From the NCBI GenBank assembly GCA_903910555.1, contig CAIVZZ010000030.1, positions 1 to 48,676 of the forward strand: 48,676 nt of DNA, written 5' to 3'. The position numbers and the translations under genes are program-made. The stretch is from an uncultured Gemmatimonadota bacterium (GTDB lineage: Bacteria > Gemmatimonadota > Gemmatimonadetes > Gemmatimonadales > Gemmatimonadaceae). The notes beneath the pieces are model-generated. The model did not search any database. It had not been told where the DNA came from and saw nothing but the letters and a program-made list of their open reading frames with translations. Below, piece by piece: positions 8,946 through 18,562 of this stretch. The first letter of the stretch is position 1. Each line of letters starts with the position of its first letter.

Positions 8946-9386
8946 TTCCTTCTTCCATCGCGCGACGATCTTGTTCGCTTCTTCGCCGGGGACCCAGGTC
9001 ACGAGCACCTTCGCTCCGTCCGCGCCGGTCTTGTGCCGGATTTTATCGGGCGGCTTCACATAACCGACCATGCCCGCCGTGAGAATCTGAGTCTTCCCGT
9101 TTACGGAATGCTCGAGCGTGCCGGACAGCACATAGAGAATCTCGATCGCGCCATGCTGATGATCACCCGAATCTGAATTCGGCGGAAAGGTGATCTCGCC
9201 CATCGAGACTTCGGAGCCGAGGTTCGCATCGCTCAGCAGCAGACGCAGCACCGAACCGGTCGCCGACCGATAGTTCACTCCCAGCTCGGTCTTCGGCAGT
9301 GCGGCCGGTGCCTGCGCGGAAAGCGGCGTGAGCGCCAAGAGCATTCCGCCGACGATCGCGAAACCGAAAATCAGTGTGCCCCTCAC
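8940..9386 (-). CDS. Exported cupin-domain protein
   Basis: 148 aa from GTG at 9386, overlapping the cytochrome stop (GTGA). Signal peptide MRGTLIFGFAIVGGMLLALT...LSAQA. The cupin motif is GDHQHGAIEILYVLSGTLEH, with metal-ligand histidines in HQH and Glu nearby; the second motif (GMVGYVKPPDKIRHKTG) has a His. Small periplasmic single-domain cupin of unknown substrate, coupled to the cytochrome upstream. Confidence 0.85.
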   Translation of the reverse strand: MRGTLIFGFAIVGGMLLALTPLSAQAPAALPKTELGVNYRSATGSVLRLLLSDANLGSEVSMGEITFPPNSDSGDHQHGAIEILYVLSGTLEHSVNGKTQILTAGMVGYVKPPDKIRHKTGADGAKVLVTWVPGEEANKIVARWKKEP

Positions 9387-10129
9387 GGCTGTTTCCCGAT
9401 CGCCTGGAGCCGGCCTTTCGCTTCCTGATTATTCGGATCGCGCTTCACTGCCTCGCGAAACGCAGCTTCCGCCGCAACGGTATCGGCTTTCATCAGACTG
9501 ATATTTCCCCTGAACACCGACATCCCGGATGAGTTCGGATAGAGCTCTTCATTGAGCTTGAGCACCGCGAACGCTTCGTCGAACTTCTTCGCGCCGCCGA
9601 GTCTGAATGCTGCGGTGTTGAGCGATCCCTCTCCGAAATCGTAGGCATCGCGACCGTAGTAACGCTCGCGCAATCCGCGATACGCCCTAACCGCTGAGTC
9701 TGCGCCGGCGGCCGTGCCCGCATCAACAATGAGAGTGGCGAGCGGCACCGGCCGCGTCGTTCCACGGTGACAGGTGTTGCACGTGACCTGAAGCTTCGCG
9801 CCCATTCCCACGGGGAGCGTGTCGAGCCGCCGGTTGATCTCCTGCACCATGAGCATCATCTCGCGCGCGACGACTTTCGTGCGCTTTTCATCGGAGACGA
9901 AATCGAACTGATTGAGCGGCTGCCCCTCATTGCCGACATGACAATACTGACAGCGCACGCCGAGGTACGACGTAAAGTTGCGCATCGTGCCGATCACGTT
10001 GATCACCGGCGTCGCATGCGGAATCACTTTCACGTTGGTGAGCGTGTCCGGCGGAAACTTCGCGCCGGCCTGCGCCGTACAAACCACGGGCATCGCGAGA
10101 ACACACATGACGGCAACGATTCGGCGCAT
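9383..10129 (-). CDS. Dihaem c-type cytochrome, reaction-centre cytochrome family, with TPR-like tail
   Basis: 248 aa from ATG at 10129, with AGGAG 6 bases upstream. Signal peptide MRRIVAVMCVLAMPVVCTAQ. Two haem-attachment motifs: CQYCH (60-64) and CNTCH (117-121). The surrounding MRNFTSYLGVRCQYCHVGNE is typical of a family named after the photosynthetic reaction-centre cytochrome subunit, widespread in non-phototrophic Acidobacteriota and Gemmatimonadota. The canonical subunit has four haems. The C-terminus (about 175-248) contains one or two TPR-like helices, with ALRDPNNQEAKG-like sequence. A periplasmic electron-transfer role is likely; no phototrophy gene is nearby. Confidence 0.88.
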   Translation of the reverse strand: MRRIVAVMCVLAMPVVCTAQAGAKFPPDTLTNVKVIPHATPVINVIGTMRNFTSYLGVRCQYCHVGNEGQPLNQFDFVSDEKRTKVVAREMMLMVQEINRRLDTLPVGMGAKLQVTCNTCHRGTTRPVPLATLIVDAGTAAGADSAVRAYRGLRERYYGRDAYDFGEGSLNTAAFRLGGAKKFDEAFAVLKLNEELYPNSSGMSVFRGNISLMKADTVAAEAAFREAVKRDPNNQEAKGRLQAIGKQP

Positions 10130-10288
10130 CGACGCTCCTAAGAAAGTGCGTGACTGTGTACCCGGCGTGCAGCCGCTCCCCATCCGTACCCGTGACGGTA
10201 GCTTCAGCGTCACACAATCGACAGAAGTGCCTCGCTCGATCGATTTGACCCTATACTGACAGCGCCACACTCCAAGAGGGTTGCCAAC

Positions 10289-13200
10289 ATGCGACGGTCG
10301 CTCCGCCTCGTTCTCACGCTCCTCGTCCTCGCCGCCACTCATGCGTCGGCGCAGGCCCCGCTCAACGCCGACCAGATCATCGCCCGCTACGCGCAGCGCA
10401 TCGGCGGTGCCGATCGTCTTCGCGCCGTGCAGTCGATCCGTCGCGTAGGAAAGTTCTACGGCGGCGTCGGGTTCGAAGCTGAAGTGACCTACGAAAACAA
10501 GCGCAGCAACAAAGTGCGCGAGGAAACCACCTTCGGCGGAATGACCGGCGCGACCTCATACGACGGGAAAACCGGCTGGAAGATCGAACCGTGGGCCGGC
10601 AAGAAGGACGCCGAGACGCTGAGCGAAGAAGAACTCAAGGGGATCATCGAGGACGGTGAGTTCGACGATCCGATCCTCGACTATCAGCGCAAAGGCAACA
10701 CCGTCGAACTGATCGGCACCGATCAGATCGAAGGCACCGACGTGTACAAACTCAAAGTCACGCTCGCCAGCAACGGCGATGTACGCACCTACTATCTCGA
10801 CGCCGAATCGTGCGTGCCCATTAAGTACGAGGTGAAGCGCACCGTCCGCGGCGCAGAGAGCTATTTCGAAGTTGAACTCGGTGACTACAAAGCCGTGCAG
10901 GGTGTGCTCTTTCCGTTCTCGTTCGCGATCGGCGCAAAAGGAAGTTCCGGCGCTGATAAGCAGCAATACACTTGGGAGCGGATCACACTGAACGTCGAGC
11001 TCGACGACCGGCGTTTCGCGAAGCCCGTTGCCGGCGAGAAATTCGTGAGCGCCGCCGACGCCGCAGCGAAAGCACGAGGCACCACCGCGCCGCTGCCGCC
11101 CGCACCCACGACGCCGCCAGTTTCAATGGGAACCGCCGCGCGGCTGTCCGCGATCGTCGATTCCGAAACCACATCGGGACTCGGCGCGCGCAACATCGGC
11201 TCGGCGGCGATGAGCGGACGCATCACGTCGATCGCGGCATTCCACGAGGGTGAGCGCCTCACCGTGTACGTCGGCGCAGCGAGCGGCGGCGTGTGGAAGT
11301 CCACCAACAGCGGTACGACGTTCAAGCCGGTTTTTGACAAGCAGGACGTGCAGTCGATCGGTGCGCTCGCGATCGACCCCAAGGACCCGCACACCATCTG
11401 GGCGGGCACGGGCGAAGGATGGATGCGCAACAGCGTTTCGCTCGGTGACGGCATCTACAAGAGCACCGACGCCGGCGAAACGTGGACGAACATGGGGCTC
11501 AAGAATTCCGAGCGCATCGTCAAGGTTCTCATCGATCCGGTGAACACGAACGTCGTGTACGCGTGCGTCCCGGGAAAACTGTTCAGCGACAGCGATGACC
11601 GCGGCGTCTACAAAACCGCCGACGGCGGCAAGAGCTGGACGAAGATGCTGGCCGGCGCGAATGCATCCACGGGCTGTTCGCTGCTGACGATGGACCCGTC
11701 GTCGCCGCGCACTCTGTACGCCGGCATGTGGGACTTCCGCCGCAAGGGATGGACATTCCGCTCCGGCGGCGACGGCCCCGACGCACCGAGCGCGAGCGGA
11801 ATGTTCAAGAGCACCGATGGCGGAACCACATGGATCGCACTCGACGATAAATCTGCGAAGGGACTTCCGCCGAAACCGTGGGGCCGTGTGGCAGTAACGG
11901 TCGCGCCATCGAAGCCGAACGTGGTCTACGCGTTTATTGAGGCGGTGCCGCCCCTGAACGGCTTATATCGCTCGGACGATGGCGGGAAAACGTGGGAACT
12001 GCGCGACCGCAGCCAGAGCATGCTTTGGCGTCCGTTCTATTTTGCCAACCTGATCGTCGATCCAAAAAACGAGAACCGCGTGTACAAACCGGACGGATCG
12101 CTCATCATGAGCACCGACGGTGGCGCCTCGTTCAGCGTGATCTCCGGCAGCACGCACGGCGACTCACACGACGTGTGGGTGGATCCGCTCAACTCCGACA
12201 ATCTGATGGTCGCTGACGACGGCGGTCTCTGGTACTCACACGATGGCGGCGACAAATGGTGGAAAGCCGAGACGCTGCCGATCTCGCAGTTCTATCATGT
12301 GAGCGTCGACATGGAGAAACCGTACCGGGTGTACGGCGGACTGCAGGACAACAGTTCTTGGGTCGGTGAGTCGCAGTTTCCAGGTGGAATCGCGAAGGCG
12401 CAGTGGGAGAACATGTACGGCGGCGACGGGTTCTGGATGTTCGTCGACCCATCCGACCCCACGTACATCTACGCCGAAGCGCAGGGCGGAACGATCGGAC
12501 GCGTGAATCGCAAAACGCACGAGACGCGCGATATCAAACCGCTCCCCGGCTACAACGAGGGAAAGCTGCGTTTCAATTGGAACACCCCGATCCATATGAG
12601 CCCGACGAAGAGCGGGACGCTGTACATCGGCGCGCAGTATCTCTTTCGCTCGCGCAATCATGGGCAGTCGTGGGACCGGATCTCGCCCGATCTCACCACT
12701 AACGATCCAGAAAAGCAGAAGCAGGAACAGTCGGGCGGCGTAACGGTCGACAACTCCAGCGCCGAGATGCACACCACGATTTACGCGATCGGAGAATCGC
12801 CGCGCGACTCGGCGGTCATCTGGGCCGGCACCGACGACGGCAATCTGCAGGTCACACGCGACGGCGGAAAGAAGTGGACGAACGTCGTCGGAAATATTTC
12901 CGGATTGCCGAAGAGCGCGTGGGTGTCGAGCGTCGAGCCCGGGCACTTCGCCGCCGGCACGATCTACGCGACATTCGATCTTCACACGTTCGGCGACATG
13001 ACGCCGTACGCGTACAAATCGGCGGACTTCGGCAAAACATGGACACCCCTTGTCGCCGCGAACTCTCCGGTGCGCGGCTACGCGCATGTGATCAAGGAAG
13101 ATCTGGTCAATCCGCAATTGCTCTTCCTCGGTACAGAGCTTGGTCTGTGGATTTCAACCGACGCCGGTGCGCATTGGGGCCGATACAAAGGCGGCAACAT

Positions 13201-14191
13201 GCCGGCAGTCGCGGTTCGCGATCTCGCGATCCATTCGCGCGACGACGACTTGGTGATTGCGACACATGGGCGCGGGATCTGGATCGTTGACGACATCACT
13301 CCGCTCCGGAAACTCACACCGGTCGAACTTGCGCATGGCGGCGCGTTCGTGCAGACGAAGCCGGTGGTCGCGCTGCTCTCCGCGGGCGGTGGCTGGCCGA
13401 ACGGCGACGCCGAGTTTGTCGGCTCAAACCCACCGGGCGACGCGGTCATCACGTACTACCTCCAGAAGCGCCACATTTTTGGCGACATGCGCCTTCAGGT
13501 TTTCGATTCCGCCGGCAAGTTGATTCAAACGCTCCCGACGGGAAAACGGCGCGGGCTGAGCCGTGTCGCGTGGTCGATGCGTATGGCACCGCCGCGCGTT
13601 CCGACCGCTGCGTCTGCGGCGTTCGTGGTCGGACCGCGCTTTCTGCCAGGGCGGTATACGGTCAAGCTCACGGAAGGCGACTCGACCTACTCCACCACGC
13701 TCCGCGTCATCGGTGACGCGCGCGTCACGCATAACGCAGCCGATCGCAAAGCGCAGTTCGCGCTCTCCGTCACGCTGTATGATCTCATGAATCAGATGTC
13801 GACCGTCGTCGATCGCATGAACGACATGCGCGGATCACTCGGCGACCGCGAAACCGGATTGAGCGCCGCCGACTCGCTCCTGCGCGCGCTCGCGAAGGGC
13901 TCGGCGCAGGTCGATACCATGCGGAAGAAGATCGTTGCGACAAAAGAAGGCGGGATGATCACCGGCGAGGAACGACTGCGCGAGAATCTTGCCGAACTGT
14001 ACGGGAGCGTCGTCGGTTATGATGGCCGGCCGTCGGAAATGCAGGAGCAGCGCACCGGCGCGATCGGACGCGAGATGGGTGACGTGTCCAAGGACTTCGA
14101 GCGTTGGATCACGATTGAACTGCCGAAGATCAACAAGCTGCTCGAGGCGAGAGGGTTGCAGCGAATTGAATCGGCTCGCGTGGTGCCGTAG
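10289..14191 (+). CDS. VPS10/sortilin-type beta-propeller protein with an N-terminal lipoprotein-carrier-like domain
   Basis: 1300 aa. Signal peptide MRRSLRLVLTLLVLAATHASAQ. Residues about 25-260 form a separate beta-rich domain resembling outer-membrane lipoprotein-sorting proteins (IIARYAQRIGGADRLRAVQS; a repeated pattern of gene end VQGVLFPFSFAI). About 300-1010 hold a propeller with at least ten Asp-box motifs of the form S-x-D-x-G-x-x-W (STDAGETW, TADGGKSW, STDGGTTW, SDDGGKTW, SHDGGDKW, TRDGGKKW, SADFGKTW). The last 290 residues include an Ig-like segment and a helical tail. Relatives in Gemmatimonadota are exported glycosidase-like proteins of unknown ligand. AGAGG lies about 10 bases before ATG. 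Confidence 0.9.
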   Translation: MRRSLRLVLTLLVLAATHASAQAPLNADQIIARYAQRIGGADRLRAVQSIRRVGKFYGGVGFEAEVTYENKRSNKVREETTFGGMTGATSYDGKTGWKIEPWAGKKDAETLSEEELKGIIEDGEFDDPILDYQRKGNTVELIGTDQIEGTDVYKLKVTLASNGDVRTYYLDAESCVPIKYEVKRTVRGAESYFEVELGDYKAVQGVLFPFSFAIGAKGSSGADKQQYTWERITLNVELDDRRFAKPVAGEKFVSAADAAAKARGTTAPLPPAPTTPPVSMGTAARLSAIVDSETTSGLGARNIGSAAMSGRITSIAAFHEGERLTVYVGAASGGVWKSTNSGTTFKPVFDKQDVQSIGALAIDPKDPHTIWAGTGEGWMRNSVSLGDGIYKSTDAGETWTNMGLKNSERIVKVLIDPVNTNVVYACVPGKLFSDSDDRGVYKTADGGKSWTKMLAGANASTGCSLLTMDPSSPRTLYAGMWDFRRKGWTFRSGGDGPDAPSASGMFKSTDGGTTWIALDDKSAKGLPPKPWGRVAVTVAPSKPNVVYAFIEAVPPLNGLYRSDDGGKTWELRDRSQSMLWRPFYFANLIVDPKNENRVYKPDGSLIMSTDGGASFSVISGSTHGDSHDVWVDPLNSDNLMVADDGGLWYSHDGGDKWWKAETLPISQFYHVSVDMEKPYRVYGGLQDNSSWVGESQFPGGIAKAQWENMYGGDGFWMFVDPSDPTYIYAEAQGGTIGRVNRKTHETRDIKPLPGYNEGKLRFNWNTPIHMSPTKSGTLYIGAQYLFRSRNHGQSWDRISPDLTTNDPEKQKQEQSGGVTVDNSSAEMHTTIYAIGESPRDSAVIWAGTDDGNLQVTRDGGKKWTNVVGNISGLPKSAWVSSVEPGHFAAGTIYATFDLHTFGDMTPYAYKSADFGKTWTPLVAANSPVRGYAHVIKEDLVNPQLLFLGTELGLWISTDAGAHWGRYKGGNMPAVAVRDLAIHSRDDDLVIATHGRGIWIVDDITPLRKLTPVELAHGGAFVQTKPVVALLSAGGGWPNGDAEFVGSNPPGDAVITYYLQKRHIFGDMRLQVFDSAGKLIQTLPTGKRRGLSRVAWSMRMAPPRVPTAASAAFVVGPRFLPGRYTVKLTEGDSTYSTTLRVIGDARVTHNAADRKAQFALSVTLYDLMNQMSTVVDRMNDMRGSLGDRETGLSAADSLLRALAKGSAQVDTMRKKIVATKEGGMITGEERLRENLAELYGSVVGYDGRPSEMQEQRTGAIGREMGDVSKDFERWITIELPKINKLLEARGLQRIESARVVP

Positions 14192-14216
14192 CACGGAGGG
14201 CGTGCGGGCACGTCGA

Positions 14217-15245
14217 TCAGCGTGCGTCCGGGAGCCGGAAGCGGTGCATGAGGAAATCCCGCTTCCACTCCGGACGCACGCGGTCGAGCAGCAGCGCCTC
14301 GGCCGCGCCCACTGAGTACACCACAATCCGCCGCGCTTTGGCCAGCGACAGCGACCCGAGGTCGGTCATGATGTTGTTGCGAATGGCTGAGGCAACGGTG
14401 CCGTACGGCGTGAAGTCCGGGAGCGCGCTGAAATCGGGCAGCGGCACATAATTCCTCTTGGCGAGCTCGCCGAGCACCACTTCGGTGTAACGAGCCACGC
14501 CCTCCTGCCAGAGCTGAAAATCGAAGTACTTGGCGGCTTCGGCGGGCACTGACTCGCGAAACTCGCGCTGCGCACGCGTGAAGATTGCGGTCTTCTTCTT
14601 GAGCGCGGTTTCATCGACCTGCGCGAGTGCGTCGAGCAGCGCGTGGCTCATCGACAAAAACTTTTCCTGCACGCACGCGGAATCGTACGGGAACGGATAG
14701 TTGAGCATCCACATTCCCGTCTCATCGCCATGAGCGAGACCGAGCCTCGAAACGTCCGCGTAATAGCCGGGCGCTGAATAGACGAGCTGATGGAAATGCT
14801 CATGCAACACCGTGAGCACCCAGCGGGTCGATGTTTTGTCACCGGTCAGTTCGGCCTGGCCGATCACGACGGTGTTCACTCCGTTCACTGCGGGAAAGGT
14901 CGCCTGCATGCCGGTCGAAAAGACGCGCTTGCGATAAAACAGCTGCGCGCCGACGAGCGTGTCCGATCCCGCGCGCATGAACTCAGGCGTCGGACTTGCG
15001 TGATGGACGAGGAATTCGACCTCGGGCGTGACGAGCAGCAGCGCGAACGGCGCATCGTGCCAGCCGGGCCAAATATGATCGCCGAGGCGTGAAGCGAGAT
15101 TGAACGCCTCTCGAATGCGTGTTTGATCGGTCGCGGACATATGCGGCGCAGATTGCGCTGCGGTGCGCGAGGCGCCGAGCACGGCGAAGGCGATCACGCC
15201 AGCGACGGTGCGCGCGGCTGATCGAAAGTGTTTCGAACGGGTCAT
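14217..15245 (-). CDS. Exported protein with HExxH metalloprotease-like motif
   Basis: 342 aa from ATG at 15245, with a strong GGAGGAG 3 bases upstream. Signal peptide about 1-31 (RTVAGVIAFAVLGASRTAAQ). WVLTVLHEHFHQLVYSAPGY contains H148-E149-x-x-H152, a zinc-binding motif of gluzincin-type peptidases; a candidate third ligand is Glu in LWQEGVARYTE (about residue 235). I do not recognise the family, so peptidase activity is inferred from the motif alone. Converges on the VPS10 gene, 25 bases apart. Confidence 0.75.
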   Translation of the reverse strand: MTRSKHFRSAARTVAGVIAFAVLGASRTAAQSAPHMSATDQTRIREAFNLASRLGDHIWPGWHDAPFALLLVTPEVEFLVHHASPTPEFMRAGSDTLVGAQLFYRKRVFSTGMQATFPAVNGVNTVVIGQAELTGDKTSTRWVLTVLHEHFHQLVYSAPGYYADVSRLGLAHGDETGMWMLNYPFPYDSACVQEKFLSMSHALLDALAQVDETALKKKTAIFTRAQREFRESVPAEAAKYFDFQLWQEGVARYTEVVLGELAKRNYVPLPDFSALPDFTPYGTVASAIRNNIMTDLGSLSLAKARRIVVYSVGAAEALLLDRVRPEWKRDFLMHRFRLPDAR

Positions 15246-15357
15246 CGTCTCCTCCGGAGTGAGCGATTGAATTCGTCGCCGCATGGTCTGTCACGAATCT
15301 CACGCGGAGAGTTGCCCGCTTCGTGCGGGCTGCGACCGCGACATATTACAGATCACC

Positions 15358-16083
15358 ATGGCAAGCGCGAAACGAAAACTTCCGACGTTCCCCGCCGCGC
15401 TCGACGCATTGAACGCTGAAGTGATTGCGTGCCGGCGCTGCAAGCGGCTCGTCGCGTGGCGCGAGAAGGTCGCACGCGAGAAGAAGCGCGCGTACATGGA
15501 TCTGGAATACTGGGGCAAGCCAGTGCCGGGATTCGGCGATCCTAACGCGCGCGTGTTCATACTCGGCCTCGCGCCTGGCGCTCACGGATCGAATCGCACG
15601 GGACGCGTGTTCACTGGCGACTCGTCCGGCAACTTCATGTATCCCGTGCTGCATCGCACCGGGTTTGCGTCGCAGCCGCGCGGGACGCACCGCGGTGATG
15701 GCCTGGTGCTTACGGATGCGTATATCACCGCGGCCGCCCGCTGCGCGCCGCCGCAGAACAAACCCACTCCGAAAGAACTTTCAAACTGCGCGCCCTTTCT
15801 TGACCGCGAACTGGCGATTCTCGAGAAGGTCAACGTCGTGGTGGCGCTGGGACGAATCGGATTCGAAGCGTATCTCAATCATCTCAAACGGATCGGAGTG
15901 ATCGAGAGCAAGAAGGAGTATGTGTTTGGGCATGGCGTCGAATACAGAACGCCCGACGGACGGATTCTTGTTGGGTCGTACCATCCGTCGAATCAGAACA
16001 CGAATACGGGGAAGCTGACGGAGGCGATGTTTACGAAGTTGTTCGAGCGGGTGGCGAAGCTCGCGCAGACGCACACGCGCTAG
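15358..16083 (+). CDS. Uracil-DNA glycosylase, family 5 (UDGb) type
   Basis: 241 aa from ATG at 15358. Removes uracil and some other deaminated bases from DNA. Four cysteines (25, 28, 129, 144) form the expected Fe-S ligand set (CRRC...RC...SNC). The active-site motif GLAPGAHGSNRTGRVFTGD (70-88) and the late motif VGSYHPSNQNT match the family-5 form, which lacks the catalytic Asp of families 1 and 4. Isolated gene, converging on the ADOP permease with an 8-base gap. Confidence 0.9.
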   Translation: MASAKRKLPTFPAALDALNAEVIACRRCKRLVAWREKVAREKKRAYMDLEYWGKPVPGFGDPNARVFILGLAPGAHGSNRTGRVFTGDSSGNFMYPVLHRTGFASQPRGTHRGDGLVLTDAYITAAARCAPPQNKPTPKELSNCAPFLDRELAILEKVNVVVALGRIGFEAYLNHLKRIGVIESKKEYVFGHGVEYRTPDGRILVGSYHPSNQNTNTGKLTEAMFTKLFERVAKLAQTHTR

Positions 16084-16091
16084 CCAAGGCA

Positions 16092-18494
16092 TCAGCTCGC
16101 GCGTAGAATCTCCACCGGGTCGGCTCGCGTCGCGCGCAAGGCAGGGACGGCGCACGCCCCGAGCGCGACCGCCAGCAACACAGCTTCCGCGACGACCAAC
16201 GAGACGGCGTCGGTGGGATTCGTCGAGTACAACCCGTCCGCAAACAACGATCCCGCGAAAAAACCGCCGAACGCGCCCAGCGCTGTTCTCGCGAGCGCCA
16301 TCTCGGCGCCGTCTCTGAGTACGAGGCGCCAGAGATGCGTGCTCCGCGCGCCGATCGCCACGCGCACCGCGAACTCACGCATCCGCTGATTCACCATGTA
16401 CGACATCACCGCGAAGAGTCCTGCGGCTGCGAGCCCCAACGACAGCAGCCCTACAATGAGAAAGACGCGCATCACTGACAGATCGCTTCGCATCAGCACG
16501 TCGTAGTCCGCCGAGAACGGCATGACGGTCGCCGCGGCGCTTCCTGGAAGAAATGCATTGAGCGACCGATTGATCCGAACGGCGGCGGCCGGCGCACTTC
16601 CGGACACCCGCGCAACGACCTGCCAGATCCGCTTGTTGTGTTCGCCGTTGCTCGCATAGATCGGCGGCCACCTCGGTCCTTCCGCGAGGTACTTCGGCAG
16701 CTTCAGATCCGCTGCGCGCGTGACGCCGATGACTTCCATCCACGGTGCCGATCCGTCGTCACCGCCGAGGCGCACAGTGTGGCCCACGGCGTTTCCATCC
16801 GGAAAGAGCGTGTGAATCGCGCGCTCGTCCAAAATCACCTTGCCCGTCACCTCGTCTCCGGGCTCAAAGTCGCGCCCGGCGATGACGGGGATCCCCATCG
16901 TCCGCATGAAGTGCGGGCCCGCGATGAGATAGTCCTCGACGAGCAGCGGCGCGACACCGATCGTGCGATCGGAAAACACCTGACTTCTGTCCGGATGTCC
17001 GATCGCGAGACTCGACGCACTCTCAACACTGTCCATCGCTGCAATCCGCGGAAGCATTACCGAAACCGGATTGTCTGCCCCGATCTGCTCTGCGTTCCAC
17101 TTGTACACGATGTTCCCTGTTGCGGAGAGCACGTGACTCGCATTGAACCCAAAGTGAAAGGCGTCGAGGCGCAGCGTGCTCCGTGCGAAGAGAGCCGTCG
17201 CCATCAGGAGTGACAGCGACACCGCGAGTTCCACCGCAACGAGCACCTGAACGCGGCGCACGCCGCGGCTAGTCGTCCCGCCGGAACTCTCCTTCAAAGG
17301 CTCCATCGGTTGAATGCGGGCGACCTGCAGCGCGGGGAGCGATCCTGTCAGCAACGCTACGCCGCTCGCCGCAGCAAGCGAGATTCCAAAGAATCGCCAG
17401 TTCCAATGCGGCTCAAGCGCGGTGAGCCCGCGGACTTCACCCGCTAGAAAGTGGGTGACGCCGCCGATCCCCCAGAACGCGAAAATCGCCCCGGCCACTC
17501 CGCCGCCGACGGCCAGTACGACCGCCTCCGCGAGTTGATCGAGCACTAGAGTGCGATTGCTCGCGCCCAGTGAGAGCCTAAGCGCGAGATCACGCCGCCG
17601 CGCGACCGCGCGGGCAAGCATAAGCGTCGTGATGTTCGCACTGGCGATCGTGAGAATGCAGAGCGCGATGCCGATGAGCGTCAGGTAGAATCCGCCGAGT
17701 TGTTTCGCCTCACGCCGGATCGGGTGGAGCTGGAATGCGTACTTACGGGCGGCTTCGATCTGATAGGTGGCGGTGATTTGCGCCGCGAGCAACGAGAGCT
17801 GCGCCTCGGTCGCGGTCCGCGTGACACCCGCGCGAAGATGCGCGATCGGCATCCCCCAGTATCCCGTGTTGCCCGCCGCGAGTGACAGCCACACGTCGGC
17901 GCTGCACGACGGCTGGGCCATTCCAGCGGGCATCACGCCAACCACCGTATAGACCCGTTCGTCGACACTCAACTCGGCCTTCCCAATCGTCGCACGATTC
18001 TGGAAGAACCTGCGCCAGAGGTTGTCGCTGACGATGATGCTGTTTCCGCGCGATGCCTCATCGTCGGCAAAGACGCGTCCGAGACGCGGCTTCACGCCGA
18101 CCACGTTGAAGAAATTGCCCGGCACCGCCGGCACGCAGCCGTTCATCGCATCGTTCACCTGCCGATCGCCCAGAAAGACATAGCGCGCTTTCGTGTCATG
18201 CCTGGGATGCGTTACGCCGTCAAATCCGGGCAACTGGCCGATCATCGAAAACAGTTCATCGCGCGACGGGCCGGGATGAACGCGGCCGCCACCACCCCAG
18301 TTCGTAATCTCAAACGTGCGATCCGGATCGGCGTACGGCATCGGAGGATGGCGCACGGTGTCCACAACGCCAAGAATCGTCGTCGCAAACCCCAGCGCGA
18401 TCCCAAGCGTCACGGTCGACACCACAAAAAACGCCGGCCGCCGACGCATCGACCGCATTGCACCCACCAGCGACGTCCCAAACTCTCTCAGCAT
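16092..18494 (-). CDS. ADOP-type ABC transporter permease (MacB/FtsX family)
   Basis: 800 aa from ATG at 18494. One N-terminal membrane segment (about 23-45), a large periplasmic MacB-PCD domain, three central membrane segments (about 270-360), a second periplasmic domain and three C-terminal FtsX segments (about 685-790). This duplicated FtsX layout is the ADOP (acidobacterial duplicated orphan permease) family. No ATP-binding subunit or PadR-like regulator lies beside it, as expected for orphan members. Substrate unknown. Divergent from the amidase with a 68-base gap that must hold both promoters. Confidence 0.9.
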   Translation of the reverse strand: MLREFGTSLVGAMRSMRRRPAFFVVSTVTLGIALGFATTILGVVDTVRHPPMPYADPDRTFEITNWGGGGRVHPGPSRDELFSMIGQLPGFDGVTHPRHDTKARYVFLGDRQVNDAMNGCVPAVPGNFFNVVGVKPRLGRVFADDEASRGNSIIVSDNLWRRFFQNRATIGKAELSVDERVYTVVGVMPAGMAQPSCSADVWLSLAAGNTGYWGMPIAHLRAGVTRTATEAQLSLLAAQITATYQIEAARKYAFQLHPIRREAKQLGGFYLTLIGIALCILTIASANITTLMLARAVARRRDLALRLSLGASNRTLVLDQLAEAVVLAVGGGVAGAIFAFWGIGGVTHFLAGEVRGLTALEPHWNWRFFGISLAAASGVALLTGSLPALQVARIQPMEPLKESSGGTTSRGVRRVQVLVAVELAVSLSLLMATALFARSTLRLDAFHFGFNASHVLSATGNIVYKWNAEQIGADNPVSVMLPRIAAMDSVESASSLAIGHPDRSQVFSDRTIGVAPLLVEDYLIAGPHFMRTMGIPVIAGRDFEPGDEVTGKVILDERAIHTLFPDGNAVGHTVRLGGDDGSAPWMEVIGVTRAADLKLPKYLAEGPRWPPIYASNGEHNKRIWQVVARVSGSAPAAAVRINRSLNAFLPGSAAATVMPFSADYDVLMRSDLSVMRVFLIVGLLSLGLAAAGLFAVMSYMVNQRMREFAVRVAIGARSTHLWRLVLRDGAEMALARTALGAFGGFFAGSLFADGLYSTNPTDAVSLVVAEAVLLAVALGACAVPALRATRADPVEILRAS

Positions 18495-18562
18495 GATTTC
18501 AAGTGTATTGGTTGTCCAGTACAGTGCAAGCATTCTGGCAACCTGTCAAGCAAATTGCGCCC

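Noticed and set aside
9383-10129. Evidence for phototrophy
   Set aside because: The cytochrome has two haems and belongs to a family common in non-phototrophs; no puf, bch or crt gene is present.
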